Positions 45,404-53,421 of a stretch of 64,000 nucleotides of DNA are shown here, piece by piece. The first letter of the stretch is position 1. Every line of letters starts with the position of its first letter. Origin of the DNA: Gammaproteobacteria bacterium (GTDB lineage: Bacteria > Pseudomonadota > Gammaproteobacteria > Poriferisulfidales > Poriferisulfidaceae). The notes beneath the pieces were generated by a model that saw nothing but the letters and a program-made list of their open reading frames with translations, was not told the DNA's origin and ran no database searches. The DNA lies in assembly GCA_028819565.1 (NCBI GenBank), contig JAPPLD010000020.1, positions 159,319 to 223,318 of the forward strand, read 5' to 3'. Both the position numbers and the translations under genes were made by a program.

Positions 45404-45470
45404 GGTGGTCAGGTCACTAATTCTTGTGCTATGATTCGCACAGGTACTTAGATTCGGTGACCTAACCACC
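45404..45470. promoter_or_regulatory. Nested inverted repeat (candidate operator or RNA element)
   Basis: Outer arms GGTGGTCAGGTCAC (45404-45417) and GTGACCTAACCACC (45457-45470) match in 13 of 14 positions. Between them a second small stem, TGTGC (45425-45429) with GCACA (45438-45442), encloses a TATGAT (-10-like, 45430-45435). It sits in the divergent gap between the 45-aa gene and the 103-aa gene and is followed by an intrinsic terminator. Confidence 0.6.
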
Positions 45471-45480
45471 GCTTCCCATC

Positions 45481-45504
45481 AACGCCCCCCGCAGGGGCGT
45501 TTTT
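45481..45504 (+). terminator. Intrinsic terminator following the nested repeat
   Basis: AACGCCCC-CCGCA-GGGGCGTT is a perfect 8-bp GC-rich stem running into TTTTT. No coding gene on this strand lies immediately upstream, so it would end a short transcript starting near 45441. Confidence 0.72.
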
Positions 45505-45544
45505 GGTTCAGTCGAGTATATCAGATCAATCCTTAAATCAGATC

Positions 45545-45577
45545 GCGGCATCGCTATAATGCCGCGCTAAAGGAGGT
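45545..45577 (+). promoter_or_regulatory. Promoter with flanking palindrome and strong ribosome site
   Basis: A consensus -10 TATAAT (45555-45560) is bracketed by GCGGCA (45545-45550) and TGCCGC (45560-45565), an inverted repeat placed as an operator. AAAGGAGGT (45569-45577) then gives a near-perfect Shine-Dalgarno 7 bases from ATG 45584. If the -10 is real the leader is only about 15 bases. Confidence 0.5.
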
Positions 45578-45583
45578 AGAAAT

Positions 45584-45895
45584 ATGTCTGTTATTCAAAC
45601 CGGATACTCCGAATCAATGCAGCCCGTCAACCCCGAGGCGCAAAGCCTGCCGGTCAGGTTCATTCTGGATTCAGGCGTTCACTCGATGGAGCCGGTTAAA
45701 ACCGCCAGTCTTGATTATCCAGAGCATACGGTTCTTCTGGATCTAACCTTCGATCAAAGCCGAGGCCAAGGTTCAGCCCACGTTGTGGCTGATCCTCGGG
45801 TGCCAGAGCGAATGAATCAAATACTTTTGTCTCTTCGACCCGAAGATGCTAGGAAGCTGGTTTGTCAGTTACAAAAAATAGTAGATAGCAACTAA
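45584..45895 (+). CDS. Hypothetical protein
   Basis: 103 aa (MSVIQTGYSESMQPVNPEAQSLPVRFILDSG... 'QILLSLRPEDARKLVCQLQKIVDSN'). It is soluble, with a short C-terminal amphipathic helix and no recognised domain. The start is fixed by a near-perfect ribosome site. It is followed after one base by a 30-aa membrane peptide gene, so the two form a small operon. The style is phage- or plasmid-like; the function is unknown. Confidence 0.68.
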   Translation: MSVIQTGYSESMQPVNPEAQSLPVRFILDSGVHSMEPVKTASLDYPEHTVLLDLTFDQSRGQGSAHVVADPRVPERMNQILLSLRPEDARKLVCQLQKIVDSN

Positions 45896-45896
45896 T

Positions 45897-45989
45897 ATGA
45901 AAAAAGTATTTTTCTTTCTTCTATATACAGCCGGGTCTATTATCCTTCTGGCGATTCTTTTGGCGATGATTTCACCATTCTTGCGGTGA
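45897..45989 (+). CDS. 30-aa single-pass membrane peptide (not in ORF track)
   Basis: ATG 45897 starts one base after the upstream stop (TAA-T-ATG), giving translational coupling. The peptide MKKVFFFLLYTAGSIILLAI... ends 'SPFLR': two N-terminal Lys, a hydrophobic helix of about 22 residues and a C-terminal Arg. This is the form of a small membrane regulator or type I toxin-like peptide. The family is unknown, and chance cannot be excluded at this length. Confidence 0.42.
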   Translation: MKKVFFFLLYTAGSIILLAILLAMISPFLR

Positions 45990-46038
45990 TTTTCTGCTCC
46001 TGATGCCCGACGGGCAACGGGATTATACTTGTCGCCTG

Positions 46039-46060
46039 TCAACTCTTCCGCGTAATTCCC
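46039..46060 (+). repeat. Short interspersed repeat, copy C (diverged)
   Basis: TCAACTCTTCCGCGTAATTCCC resembles copy B (46514-46538) in the same orientation with a few mismatches. It touches the stop codon of the DUF4345 gene, so copies B and C flank that gene as direct repeats. Confidence 0.6.
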
Positions 46061-46467
46061 TATACAAGTGCCCTTTTCATGGCGGCGCGCAGTAGCAGAA
46101 AAGCAATTGCCACCATCGTCAGTTCAAATGCCGCAACAATTCCCTGATTGATGGTGAATCCGTCCATCGCCTGAATAACGATTCGTGTAGATACTAGCCC
46201 ACCTGCGCCAAAGAATGTTCCGGCAAGCGCGGCAACAGTCATAAGGCGATGGAACAGGCCGGACAGCACCAGCAACCCGGACCCGACCACCAGTCCGCCA
46301 TAGGTTGCACGGATTTCAGTTTCCCCGGATGGGTTCATGGGCGCGATGCCCAACGCTTCCCCCATCGTGTGTGGGTCAACAAAAGTGAAGATTCCCGACG
46401 CAAGGAATATGATCCCGATGATGACCAAGAAAATGTGCGTGAGGGTCAGAACCTTTTTATCGTCCAT
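46060..46467 (-). CDS. DUF4345-type membrane protein
   Basis: 135 aa with four predicted membrane helices ('IFLVIIGIIFLASGIFTFV', 'GGLVVGSGLLVLSGLF', 'TVAALAGTFFGAGGLVSTRIVIQ', 'IVAAFELTMVAIAFLLLRAA'). The motif 'EIRATYGGLVVGSGLLVLSG' is typical of DUF4345 proteins, whose function is unknown. The gene is flanked by copies B and C of the short repeat, suggesting it moved with them. Confidence 0.8.
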   Translation of the reverse strand: MDDKKVLTLTHIFLVIIGIIFLASGIFTFVDPHTMGEALGIAPMNPSGETEIRATYGGLVVGSGLLVLSGLFHRLMTVAALAGTFFGAGGLVSTRIVIQAMDGFTINQGIVAAFELTMVAIAFLLLRAAMKRALV

Positions 46468-46513
46468 GTTTTCTCCTATGAAAAAGTGGCGGCAATGAGA
46501 TTTTACCCCGCCG

Positions 46514-46538
46514 TTGCAAACTCTTCCGTGTAATTCCC
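46514..46538 (+). repeat. Short interspersed repeat, copy B
   Basis: TTGCAAACTCTTCCGTGTAATTCCC, 24 of 25 identical to the complement of 43460-43484. With copy A it forms a near-perfect inverted pair about 3.05 kb apart. Confidence 0.7.
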
Positions 46539-46736
46539 TGAAAGTTGGTTGTTGCGCATGCCGAAGACATCCGAGCGTGGACCTGCCGCGTCATATGGGT
46601 AAGACAAAGGACCTTGAGCCGAAGTTTCCAGTCTGACGCCCGCATGCTGTTGGCCAAAGCCGCGCATGAAACCACCATGCAATGCATTGTACGCCAGATA
46701 TAATGAACTTTTGATTACCAACAGGAGTTTACGCAC

Positions 46737-46967
46737 ATGGCGGATTTTGACCAAGAGCTGGATGCCTCCGGGCTGAATTGCCCCCTTCCCATCCTGCGCG
46801 CGAAAAAATCCTTGGCCTCTATGGAGAGCGGGCAGGTTCTGCGCGTGGTTGCGACCGACCCCGGTGCGGTCAAGGATTTCGAGGCATTCTCGAAACAGAC
46901 TGGAAACCCGTTGCTGGAATCTTCCGAAGAGGGCGGAAAGTTTTATTTTCGGCTGCAGAAAGTCTGA
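46737..46967 (+). CDS. tusA: Sulfur carrier protein TusA
   Basis: 76 aa, standard length. The start 'MADFDQELDASGLNCPLPILRAKKSLASM' carries the CPxP motif with the sulfur-relay Cys. TusA passes persulfide sulfur toward tRNA thiolation and, in sulfur oxidisers, between cytoplasmic sulfur enzymes. A TATAAT at 46699-46704 gives a likely promoter, and a strong terminator follows at 47021. It stands alone, not with dsr or tus genes. Confidence 0.94.
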   Translation: MADFDQELDASGLNCPLPILRAKKSLASMESGQVLRVVATDPGAVKDFEAFSKQTGNPLLESSEEGGKFYFRLQKV

Positions 46968-47020
46968 CTTTTGCTCGGCAGGAGTCGTTTCCTGCTTAGT
47001 ATTTATTCACCAAAACACCT

Positions 47021-47048
47021 GGGCGGCAAGAATGCCGCCCGGTTTTTT
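47021..47048 (+). terminator. Intrinsic terminator after tusA
   Basis: GGGCGGCA-AGAA-TGCCGCCC is a perfect 8-bp stem followed by GGTTTTTT, about 55 bases after the tusA stop. Confidence 0.8.
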
Positions 47049-47405
47049 ATCAGTGCGAGTCCATAAAATGTTCGGAAGTCTAGTCGGGAACCCTGGTTAT
47101 TCCATTCCGGTGACATTCGACGGGCTGATTTTTCGACTTTTTCAACGACAATATCTTTGTAACAACAGGGCACTCTATTCCCATCATCTCTCATCTCTCA
47201 TGTGAAGAGACTGGGCTGGATTTCCGGCTTTTGAGTGCTACAATCCCTAGTATCGCAAGGCTTAACTTGAGGTGTTAGCGTGCTGATTATGCAAGGAAAC
47301 TTGCCTATCGGATACTTCCGGATCAGTCGGCGAACAATGCCTTGCACACGAATGCCGGGCTACAAAGATGTTGTTTTTCAGCAACAACTCGGCTCACAAC
47401 GAATG

Positions 47406-47434
47406 AGCCGGCACCTTTGGTGACCGGCTTTTTT
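47406..47434 (+). terminator. Terminator/attenuator in receptor leader
   Basis: AGCCGG-CACC-TTT-GGTG-A-CCGGCT folds into a 10-bp stem with one bulged A, followed directly by TTTTTT. Its position 33 bases before the receptor start suggests control by premature termination. Confidence 0.65.
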
Positions 47435-47467
47435 ATGTCTTCTGTCTCAGGAGCGAGGGTAGAGATC

Positions 47468-50056
47468 ATGAGACCGACCAAACATTTCCACACGGGCGTT
47501 TCACTTTTTCTCGCCATGGCCTTATGTGGTCCAGTGGTGGCGGAAATCGAAGAAATTACGGTTACGGCGCAGAAGCGCGAGGAAAACGTGCAGAACGTGC
47601 CGATTTCCGTTACGACTTTCTCTGATGATTTCTTTACGAAATCGAACGTTAGCACCCTCCGGGATATGGCGCGCTATGCGCCTAACCTGAGTCTGCCTCA
47701 GTCCAGCACGATCGCCAACCAGCGAATTATCCTGCGTGGCGTGGGGTCGGTCGGCAACAGTGCGATTGAGCCGACTGTGGCGGTTTTCATTGATGGCGTT
47801 TACTACCCGCGACCGTCTTCGATTGTTGGTAGCATGACCGATTTGGATCAAGCAGAAGTGCTGCGCGGACCGCAGGGCACCCTGTTCGGGCGCAACGCCT
47901 CGATGGGCGCGTTGAACATCGTCACCAAGAACCCGACGAATGAACACGAAGGACGGATCACCTTCGGCTATGGCGACTACGATGAGAAGCGCATTTCCGG
48001 TTACATCAACAGCGCGATCTCCGAGAAGGCTTCTGCCCGCCTTTCGTTCCAAGCCTCGGACCGTGATGGCTATGGCGAGAACACCTACACCGACCAGGGC
48101 AGCCGAAGCACTGTGGGCGACTGGAACGATGTCACCGTGCGAGGAAAACTACTTTTCACTCCGAACGACAATACTGATGTCCTCCTGACGGCGGATTTCT
48201 CCCGGGTCAGGAACGAGGGTGCTGTCACTGAATTTGTCGGTGATACGGCACCGGGGCAAAGTCTTTTAGGACTTATCCAAATCCTTCCTACTGGAGAGTT
48301 GCCGGAGGCTAGCGATGTCTACGACCACAAACTCCACCAGATGCACCGCGATGATGCCGACAATGAGCAGTGGGGTCTGAGCAGTGATATCACATGGGCA
48401 GTAGGCGGTCACACGATTCGTTCGATAACAGCTTACCGAGACTGGGAGAACGATAGTTTGGACCAGTCGGTTATTCGCTTACCTGCGGACCTGGTGCCGA
48501 CGGATCAGTTCTATGAAGCGGAAACCTTCTCGCAGGAACTGCAGATTCTTTCTCCTGAGGGCGAAAATGTTGAATACGTGTTCGGCCTGTACTATTACGA
48601 CGAGGAATATTCCCTGGACAACTATTCCCGCGTTGGGAAGGACTTCTGCGGGATGGTGAGGACTTTGACGGGCGCTTCATCCGCCGTGTTCCTCACTCGC
48701 CTACTGACAGCGGCAAGAGTTATAGATCAATCTCAAGGTAGCTCCTTAGCAACTGCGATAGAAGAGGCTTTGCCTGATCAACAAACAGCAGGCTCGAGTC
48801 CGTATTCGGTTTGCATGGCTGGTGGAGAGGATATGTTCTCGTCGGAGTTTACCCAAGATGTTAGCAACTATGCTGCCTATGGGCACCTGACCTACCACCT
48901 GACGCCGCAATGGCGCCTTGCTGCGGGGGCGCGTTACACCCGGAGCGAAAAGGACGGGGAATTCGAAAGCGTTGTCTACAATCAACTGGCTGCTCCGGCC
49001 TCGGCGACTAATCCGTTTGGCTTGGACTTGCGTGATCCTGAGCCCTTGAAAAGCCTGACTCACGATGAAGAGAAAGTCACTTGGTTGACCAACCTCAGCT
49101 ATTTTCTTGATGACGACACCATGCTGTTCGCGAATTTCTCTACTGGATTCAAATCAGGAGGTTTCAGCCCCGATGGTTTCAACAGCCAGGTTGCAGAAGC
49201 TGGGAGAACCCGGAAATTTGACACTGAAACCACCAAGAATTATGAACTCGGCATCAAAAGTACCTTGTGGGACGGCCGATTGATCGCCAATGCGACGCTC
49301 TACCGCACCAAGATCAGCGACTTCCAGGAACGTCAATTCGATGGACTGAACCTCGTCGTGCACAATTCTGGCGATCTGACGCAGCAGGGAGTCGAGTTGG
49401 ACGCGCGGTTCCAGCCGCGGGAAGAGTTCCACGCGACACTGGGCGTGAGTTATCTGGATTCGGAATTTGATTCTTTCCCTGCCGCCACCGCACTCCCGGG
49501 CAGGATTGCCGCAGTTTCGGGGCACAACAGCTATGTCGGGTTTTGCCGTGGAGTCGTGGGCCCGTTGTTCCAGGCGGATTCAACCAATCAGGGATTCGGG
49601 CAGATTCTCCAAGGGTGCCATAGAATGGCGATTCCCACTCAGGACCTGAAAGGTGAACGCAACCATTTTTCCCCGAAATGGCAGGTGGCGTTGTCCGCCG
49701 AATGGTCCGATTCCATGCCTGACGCCTCTCTGGACTGGTTCATCCGGGGCGAGTTCCAGTTCGTCGACGACCAGAATGTGGGCGCTGATACCAATCAGGA
49801 CCCGGACACCATGCAAAGCAGTTACAGCCTTTTTAATGGAGGGGCCGGCGTGCGTGGCTCGAACGGTGACTGGGAGGTATCACTATTCGTCAAGAACATC
49901 TTCGACGAGGATTACTGCCAGACCAAATATGCCCAGCCACTGCTGGGTTCATTGGGACTGGCGGACACGACGGGCGCAGAGGGATTCCGTGGCGCGAAGC
50001 GTTGTCCACTTGGCGAGCCGCGCACTTGGAGCCTGGTTGGCAGTTTCCTGTTCTGA
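47468..50056 (+). CDS. TonB-dependent outer-membrane receptor
   Basis: 862 aa from ATG 47468; GAGGG lies about 10 bases upstream, and the track's 47342 start is in the leader. A signal peptide (MRPTKHFHTGVSLFLAMALCGPVVA) precedes the TonB box 'EEITVTAQKR', a plug with 'VAVFIDGVYYPRP' and 'LRGPQGTLFGRNASMGALNIVTKNP', and a barrel with 'YELGIKSTLWDGRLIANATLYRTKI'. It ends in 'SLVGSFLF'. The form is that of the large receptor group common in marine and steroid- or polymer-degrading Proteobacteria. The neighbours (P450, Rieske relic) suggest a hydrophobic organic ligand, which is inference only. Confidence 0.9.
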   Translation: MRPTKHFHTGVSLFLAMALCGPVVAEIEEITVTAQKREENVQNVPISVTTFSDDFFTKSNVSTLRDMARYAPNLSLPQSSTIANQRIILRGVGSVGNSAIEPTVAVFIDGVYYPRPSSIVGSMTDLDQAEVLRGPQGTLFGRNASMGALNIVTKNPTNEHEGRITFGYGDYDEKRISGYINSAISEKASARLSFQASDRDGYGENTYTDQGSRSTVGDWNDVTVRGKLLFTPNDNTDVLLTADFSRVRNEGAVTEFVGDTAPGQSLLGLIQILPTGELPEASDVYDHKLHQMHRDDADNEQWGLSSDITWAVGGHTIRSITAYRDWENDSLDQSVIRLPADLVPTDQFYEAETFSQELQILSPEGENVEYVFGLYYYDEEYSLDNYSRVGKDFCGMVRTLTGASSAVFLTRLLTAARVIDQSQGSSLATAIEEALPDQQTAGSSPYSVCMAGGEDMFSSEFTQDVSNYAAYGHLTYHLTPQWRLAAGARYTRSEKDGEFESVVYNQLAAPASATNPFGLDLRDPEPLKSLTHDEEKVTWLTNLSYFLDDDTMLFANFSTGFKSGGFSPDGFNSQVAEAGRTRKFDTETTKNYELGIKSTLWDGRLIANATLYRTKISDFQERQFDGLNLVVHNSGDLTQQGVELDARFQPREEFHATLGVSYLDSEFDSFPAATALPGRIAAVSGHNSYVGFCRGVVGPLFQADSTNQGFGQILQGCHRMAIPTQDLKGERNHFSPKWQVALSAEWSDSMPDASLDWFIRGEFQFVDDQNVGADTNQDPDTMQSSYSLFNGGAGVRGSNGDWEVSLFVKNIFDEDYCQTKYAQPLLGSLGLADTTGAEGFRGAKRCPLGEPRTWSLVGSFLF

Positions 50057-50123
50057 ATAAGAAGAGAAGGCTTGCTGCGGCAGGCCCTCGTTCTACAGAG
50101 TGGTTTTCTGAAGAACGCAAACT

Positions 50124-52154
50124 TCAGTTCAATTTTCTACCGTGATACGCGGTTTCAGTGGCCTCGAAAGGATACCGGTGCCGTATCACCCGAAATCCGA
50201 ATTTCTTATCGGGACTCATCTTGGGTAGCGGGTTGATTCCGAGCTTGTAGTTCTTCGGGTACAGTTCCAGTTCAAGGTGATGAGCCATCAGCATCAGGTT
50301 CATGGCCAATTGCAACTCGCTCCAGCGTGCGCCCCCGCAAGTGTGCGTTCCGATGCCGAACGGTGCGTAAGCTCCTGGTACCTGCTTGTGTTCGCTTCGG
50401 GGTGGTGCGAAGCGGTCGATGTCAAAATTCAGGGGATCCTTGAAGAATCTCTCGTCAAAATGGGAGGCGGTAAACGCGACCATGAGTGTGGAGTTGGGAG
50501 GGATCTTGTAGCCTTCGACCTCGAAACCGTTCATCACGGTTCGCAGGTGCATGGGAATCACGGGATGTAGCCGCAGCGTTTCCATGATGAACCGATGAGT
50601 CACGTCGATTGCAGACACGTCGAGGTCGTCACCAGCCGGGTCTCCGTCGGCAAAGAGCGCGTCTGCTTCAGCGGCGATCCGTTCATGTACGTCTGGGTTT
50701 GTAAGCATCTCATAGATGGCGAAGGACATTTCACTTCCCAAGTAATGTCCGGCGATGATCGGCGCGATGAACGCAAAACCGAGATCGGTTTCAGGCAGGA
50801 ATTGCGGGTCGGAGTAGTGCAGGTCCATCAGGTCGTCGACGAGGTCTCGACGCTTGCCGGCTCGCTGGGCTGAAGTGTGTGAAGCGTGAATCTGAGCATA
50901 AAGATCCAGCACGCGTCCGAGGGATCGCTTCATCGCAGGTGTGCGCAGCATGAAACGGGGCACGAGCTTGTGCACTGTGACCAGAAGTGCTCGGTACTCG
51001 TACTTGATGAGATCATCGAGGATGTCGGCAGGTGCAATGCTCACGCTGAGATTGGCGACTTGTTCGCCGATCATCCGCTGACATGCCATCTCGGTACGGA
51101 TGGTGTTTCCGATTCCCCACCAATCGAAGTGTCCCCTGGCCATGGCCAGCAGTTCATCCAACCGATCCTCAACCACTGCGCGGGAATTGCCTGCGCGCAC
51201 CATCTTGCGCATGCGGAAGTGATCGGCACCATCCATACTGGCGATAGATCGCCCGGTCCCCCACGTATGTTGAAAGTCCGCGATAAAGTCCTGCGAACGG
51301 ACATGGAGCCGACCTTTTTGGCTGAACCAGTGGTTCAGTTCTGCGCTGGCGATAACAATCATGTCTCGGCCACCAGTCTTGAGTCTAAATACCGGTCCAT
51401 GCTTTTGGGCTTGTTCAGCAAAGAATTTGGGTAGGTCTCTCGAACGGAATGTCTTCGAGAAGATCATGTCCTTCAGGCCAATGACCGGCATGGCTCGGTG
51501 CCGTACCGTCCGCATGCTTTCGGGGGGGCGATAGGAACTTTGTACCGCAGCCCCGATGTTCTGTCCGATCAGGTCCATCTTGCTGAGGAGTTCGATCCGC
51601 TCCTCGGCGAGTTCGTATTCTTCGGGCTCAAGCATCGCGTGAATTCCGCCGCAGCTCTGCATGAGGCCGATGATGGCGATGTCGCGCGGATCCGGGATCT
51701 CGTCGTCCAGTAGCGTCCGCATGATTCGGCTCTTGATTTCCTCTCCGGTCCGGCCGTCCACCAAGGGATAGCGGCCCGAGCGTGCAACCTTGCTCGAAAG
51801 ATTCCAGAACCCGCCTTCATCTGCATCTAGGATGCCTATCTTGGACAGGCGGTCGAGCGCTTCCGTATTGATCGCATCCGCGTTCCGCGCAATGCGCTCG
51901 ACCCAGAATTGTGGAGTGTGTGCCTCGGTTTCCTTGGTGATTTCTGCCAGCGTTGGATCCAGCAAGTTGTCACCGATGGGAGTCGAATCAATCAGAGTGA
52001 GTGTTTCCACGTCAGTGTCGATTCGGTTCTCCAGCGCGAGGTCCATTAGGACGCCTCCCGCGAGCACGCAGGACATCTTCCATTCCGGGATGGGGATGAA
52101 ATAGCCCGTCTTCTCGTCGAGCAGCATCAGGAGAATTTCTTCGGCGAATCTCAC
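50124..52154 (-). CDS. GPP34 (GOLPH3-like) domain fused to cytochrome P450
   Basis: 676 aa. Residues 1 to about 205 resemble GPP34/GOLPH3 proteins ('FAEEILLMLLDEKTGYFIP', 'LAGGVLMDLALENRIDTD', 'PIGDNLLDPTLAEI'), a fold that binds phosphoinositides in eukaryotic Golgi. Residues from about 230 are a P450: ExxR at about 525 ('METLRLHP') and the haem loop 'FGIGTHTCGG' with Cys about 606. The I-helix reads 'AGHYLGSE', lacking the usual acid-Thr pair, so oxygen activation may differ. No frameshift or junction stop is seen, so the fusion looks real. It is convergent with the TonB receptor and downstream of a decayed Rieske oxygenase. Confidence 0.85.
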   Translation of the reverse strand: MRFAEEILLMLLDEKTGYFIPIPEWKMSCVLAGGVLMDLALENRIDTDVETLTLIDSTPIGDNLLDPTLAEITKETEAHTPQFWVERIARNADAINTEALDRLSKIGILDADEGGFWNLSSKVARSGRYPLVDGRTGEEIKSRIMRTLLDDEIPDPRDIAIIGLMQSCGGIHAMLEPEEYELAEERIELLSKMDLIGQNIGAAVQSSYRPPESMRTVRHRAMPVIGLKDMIFSKTFRSRDLPKFFAEQAQKHGPVFRLKTGGRDMIVIASAELNHWFSQKGRLHVRSQDFIADFQHTWGTGRSIASMDGADHFRMRKMVRAGNSRAVVEDRLDELLAMARGHFDWWGIGNTIRTEMACQRMIGEQVANLSVSIAPADILDDLIKYEYRALLVTVHKLVPRFMLRTPAMKRSLGRVLDLYAQIHASHTSAQRAGKRRDLVDDLMDLHYSDPQFLPETDLGFAFIAPIIAGHYLGSEMSFAIYEMLTNPDVHERIAAEADALFADGDPAGDDLDVSAIDVTHRFIMETLRLHPVIPMHLRTVMNGFEVEGYKIPPNSTLMVAFTASHFDERFFKDPLNFDIDRFAPPRSEHKQVPGAYAPFGIGTHTCGGARWSELQLAMNLMLMAHHLELELYPKNYKLGINPLPKMSPDKKFGFRVIRHRYPFEATETAYHGRKLN

Positions 52155-52244
52155 AATTCACATTCCTCAAGAAAACCGATATTGTCTTCTTGGCTTCTGT
52201 TCCATAACTCTGGACTAATCATATTCGGACAAATCGACATCGTG

Positions 52245-53334
52245 TTAGTGTTGGTCGCAATCCTCCATGTCCGGGTAGAACTGTGCGCAGTAGCGCCGGT
52301 ATTTTCCGATTTCACCGTCAGACTGGCATAACCGAGGGCGAGAGCGATACCGTTTTCACCCCATATTGTAATGTCTTGCAAGGACATCACGCTTTTGCGA
52401 AGTCAAGACAATTTGATTCATAATCTTGGCTCGCCACTCTGGCGGAAGAAACCGCAAACCGGCGAAAAATCGCTTCGGTTTGTGCAGATTCCGGACCTGC
52501 CCGGCGGGCACCATTTCGATGAGTTCGCTGTCGACGGGCGTGGCGAGCACCCACAAACGCGCATCCATGCCGATGAAATGCTCACGGATATCTACGTATG
52601 AATAGCCAAAGCCATACACGTGCGTGATTGCGGAAACGTCGTAAATACTCTTGATTTCAATGATATTTCGGGTGCGTTTGAAGTCGAAACAACTCTTGAG
52701 ATAAGGCCCGTCTGTGGAAACCGAACCGACCGGGTGCACGCTGTCATAGCCGTGGACATACCGCAAATGCGCGATGTCCACGGAATTTTCACTGGTTTCC
52801 TGAGGATGGCTGGGAGATCGCATAATTCGATATCTGATTTTACTCCAATCCGCGCCCATCAGAGGACCCTCGGGAAGATCCCATTGCGGCGACCGTCCGC
52901 CGTTTCCCCATCAGGCAAAGATCAAGTCATCCATCTCCCGTGTCTCGAATACCCTGAGTTGAGTGGCTTTCGGAGGAGGAGTGTAGGGTGTGGCCACGCA
53001 TCTGCCGGTTGCATCGTATTCGTAGCCGTGAAACGGGCAGACGAGACAGCCGTCGCGAATTTTGCCTCCAGCGTCAGGGCCCAATTCGGAGCCTGGGTGC
53101 GGGCAGGCCGATTCGGCAACGCAGATGCGCCCCTTACCGTCGCACCAGACCACGATCTTTTCACCTATCCAAATCTTTTGGATCAGTTGTTCTTTTTTGG
53201 ATGGCCCGACGGCTGCCGATGAAGTACCAACCCTCGGGGAAGGGCGGAAGCGAGGGGATGTCGTAGAGTTTGGCCGGGCTTGTTCGCATCACCTTGTAGA
53301 ATCTCGTGGCGAAAGGGGAGGCATAGGCGGACAT
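52245..53334 (-). pseudogene. Rieske non-haem iron oxygenase, decayed
   Basis: Fragments in three frames join into one oxygenase alpha subunit. The start 'MSAYASPFATRFYKV...FPEGWYFIGSRRAIQK' (ATG 53334) shifts frame at a run of six T (53193-53198). The Rieske centre 'SACPHPGSELGP...CPFHGYEYD' follows. An in-frame TGA at 52911-52913 replaces an expected Trp (LIFA*WGNGGRSPQW). The catalytic part 'ENSVDIAHLRYVHGY' continues to about 52370, with more shifts before 'IGKYRRYCAQFYPDMED'. It resembles KshA-type oxygenases that attack steroid-like rings. With at least three lesions it cannot make a functional protein. Confidence 0.85.
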
Positions 53335-53421
53335 GTACTAGACATACTACTATCACAATAGCAGATTTGACGATTCCCAGAAACCAGATAATGAATAGTA
53401 AGGCCGCTTCGTTCGGACAGC

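Larger units (their letters stand above)
46968..47467. other. Non-coding 500 bases with two terminators before a TonB receptor
   Basis: Holds the tusA terminator (47021-47048), a TACAAT -10-like hexamer at 47239-47244, a hairpin (GTTGTT...AACAAC near 47369-47388) and a second terminator at 47406-47434, only 33 bases before the receptor ATG. The region from about 47250 to 47434 is therefore a plausible untranslated leader with an attenuator. I could not match it to a known riboswitch. Confidence 0.5.
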
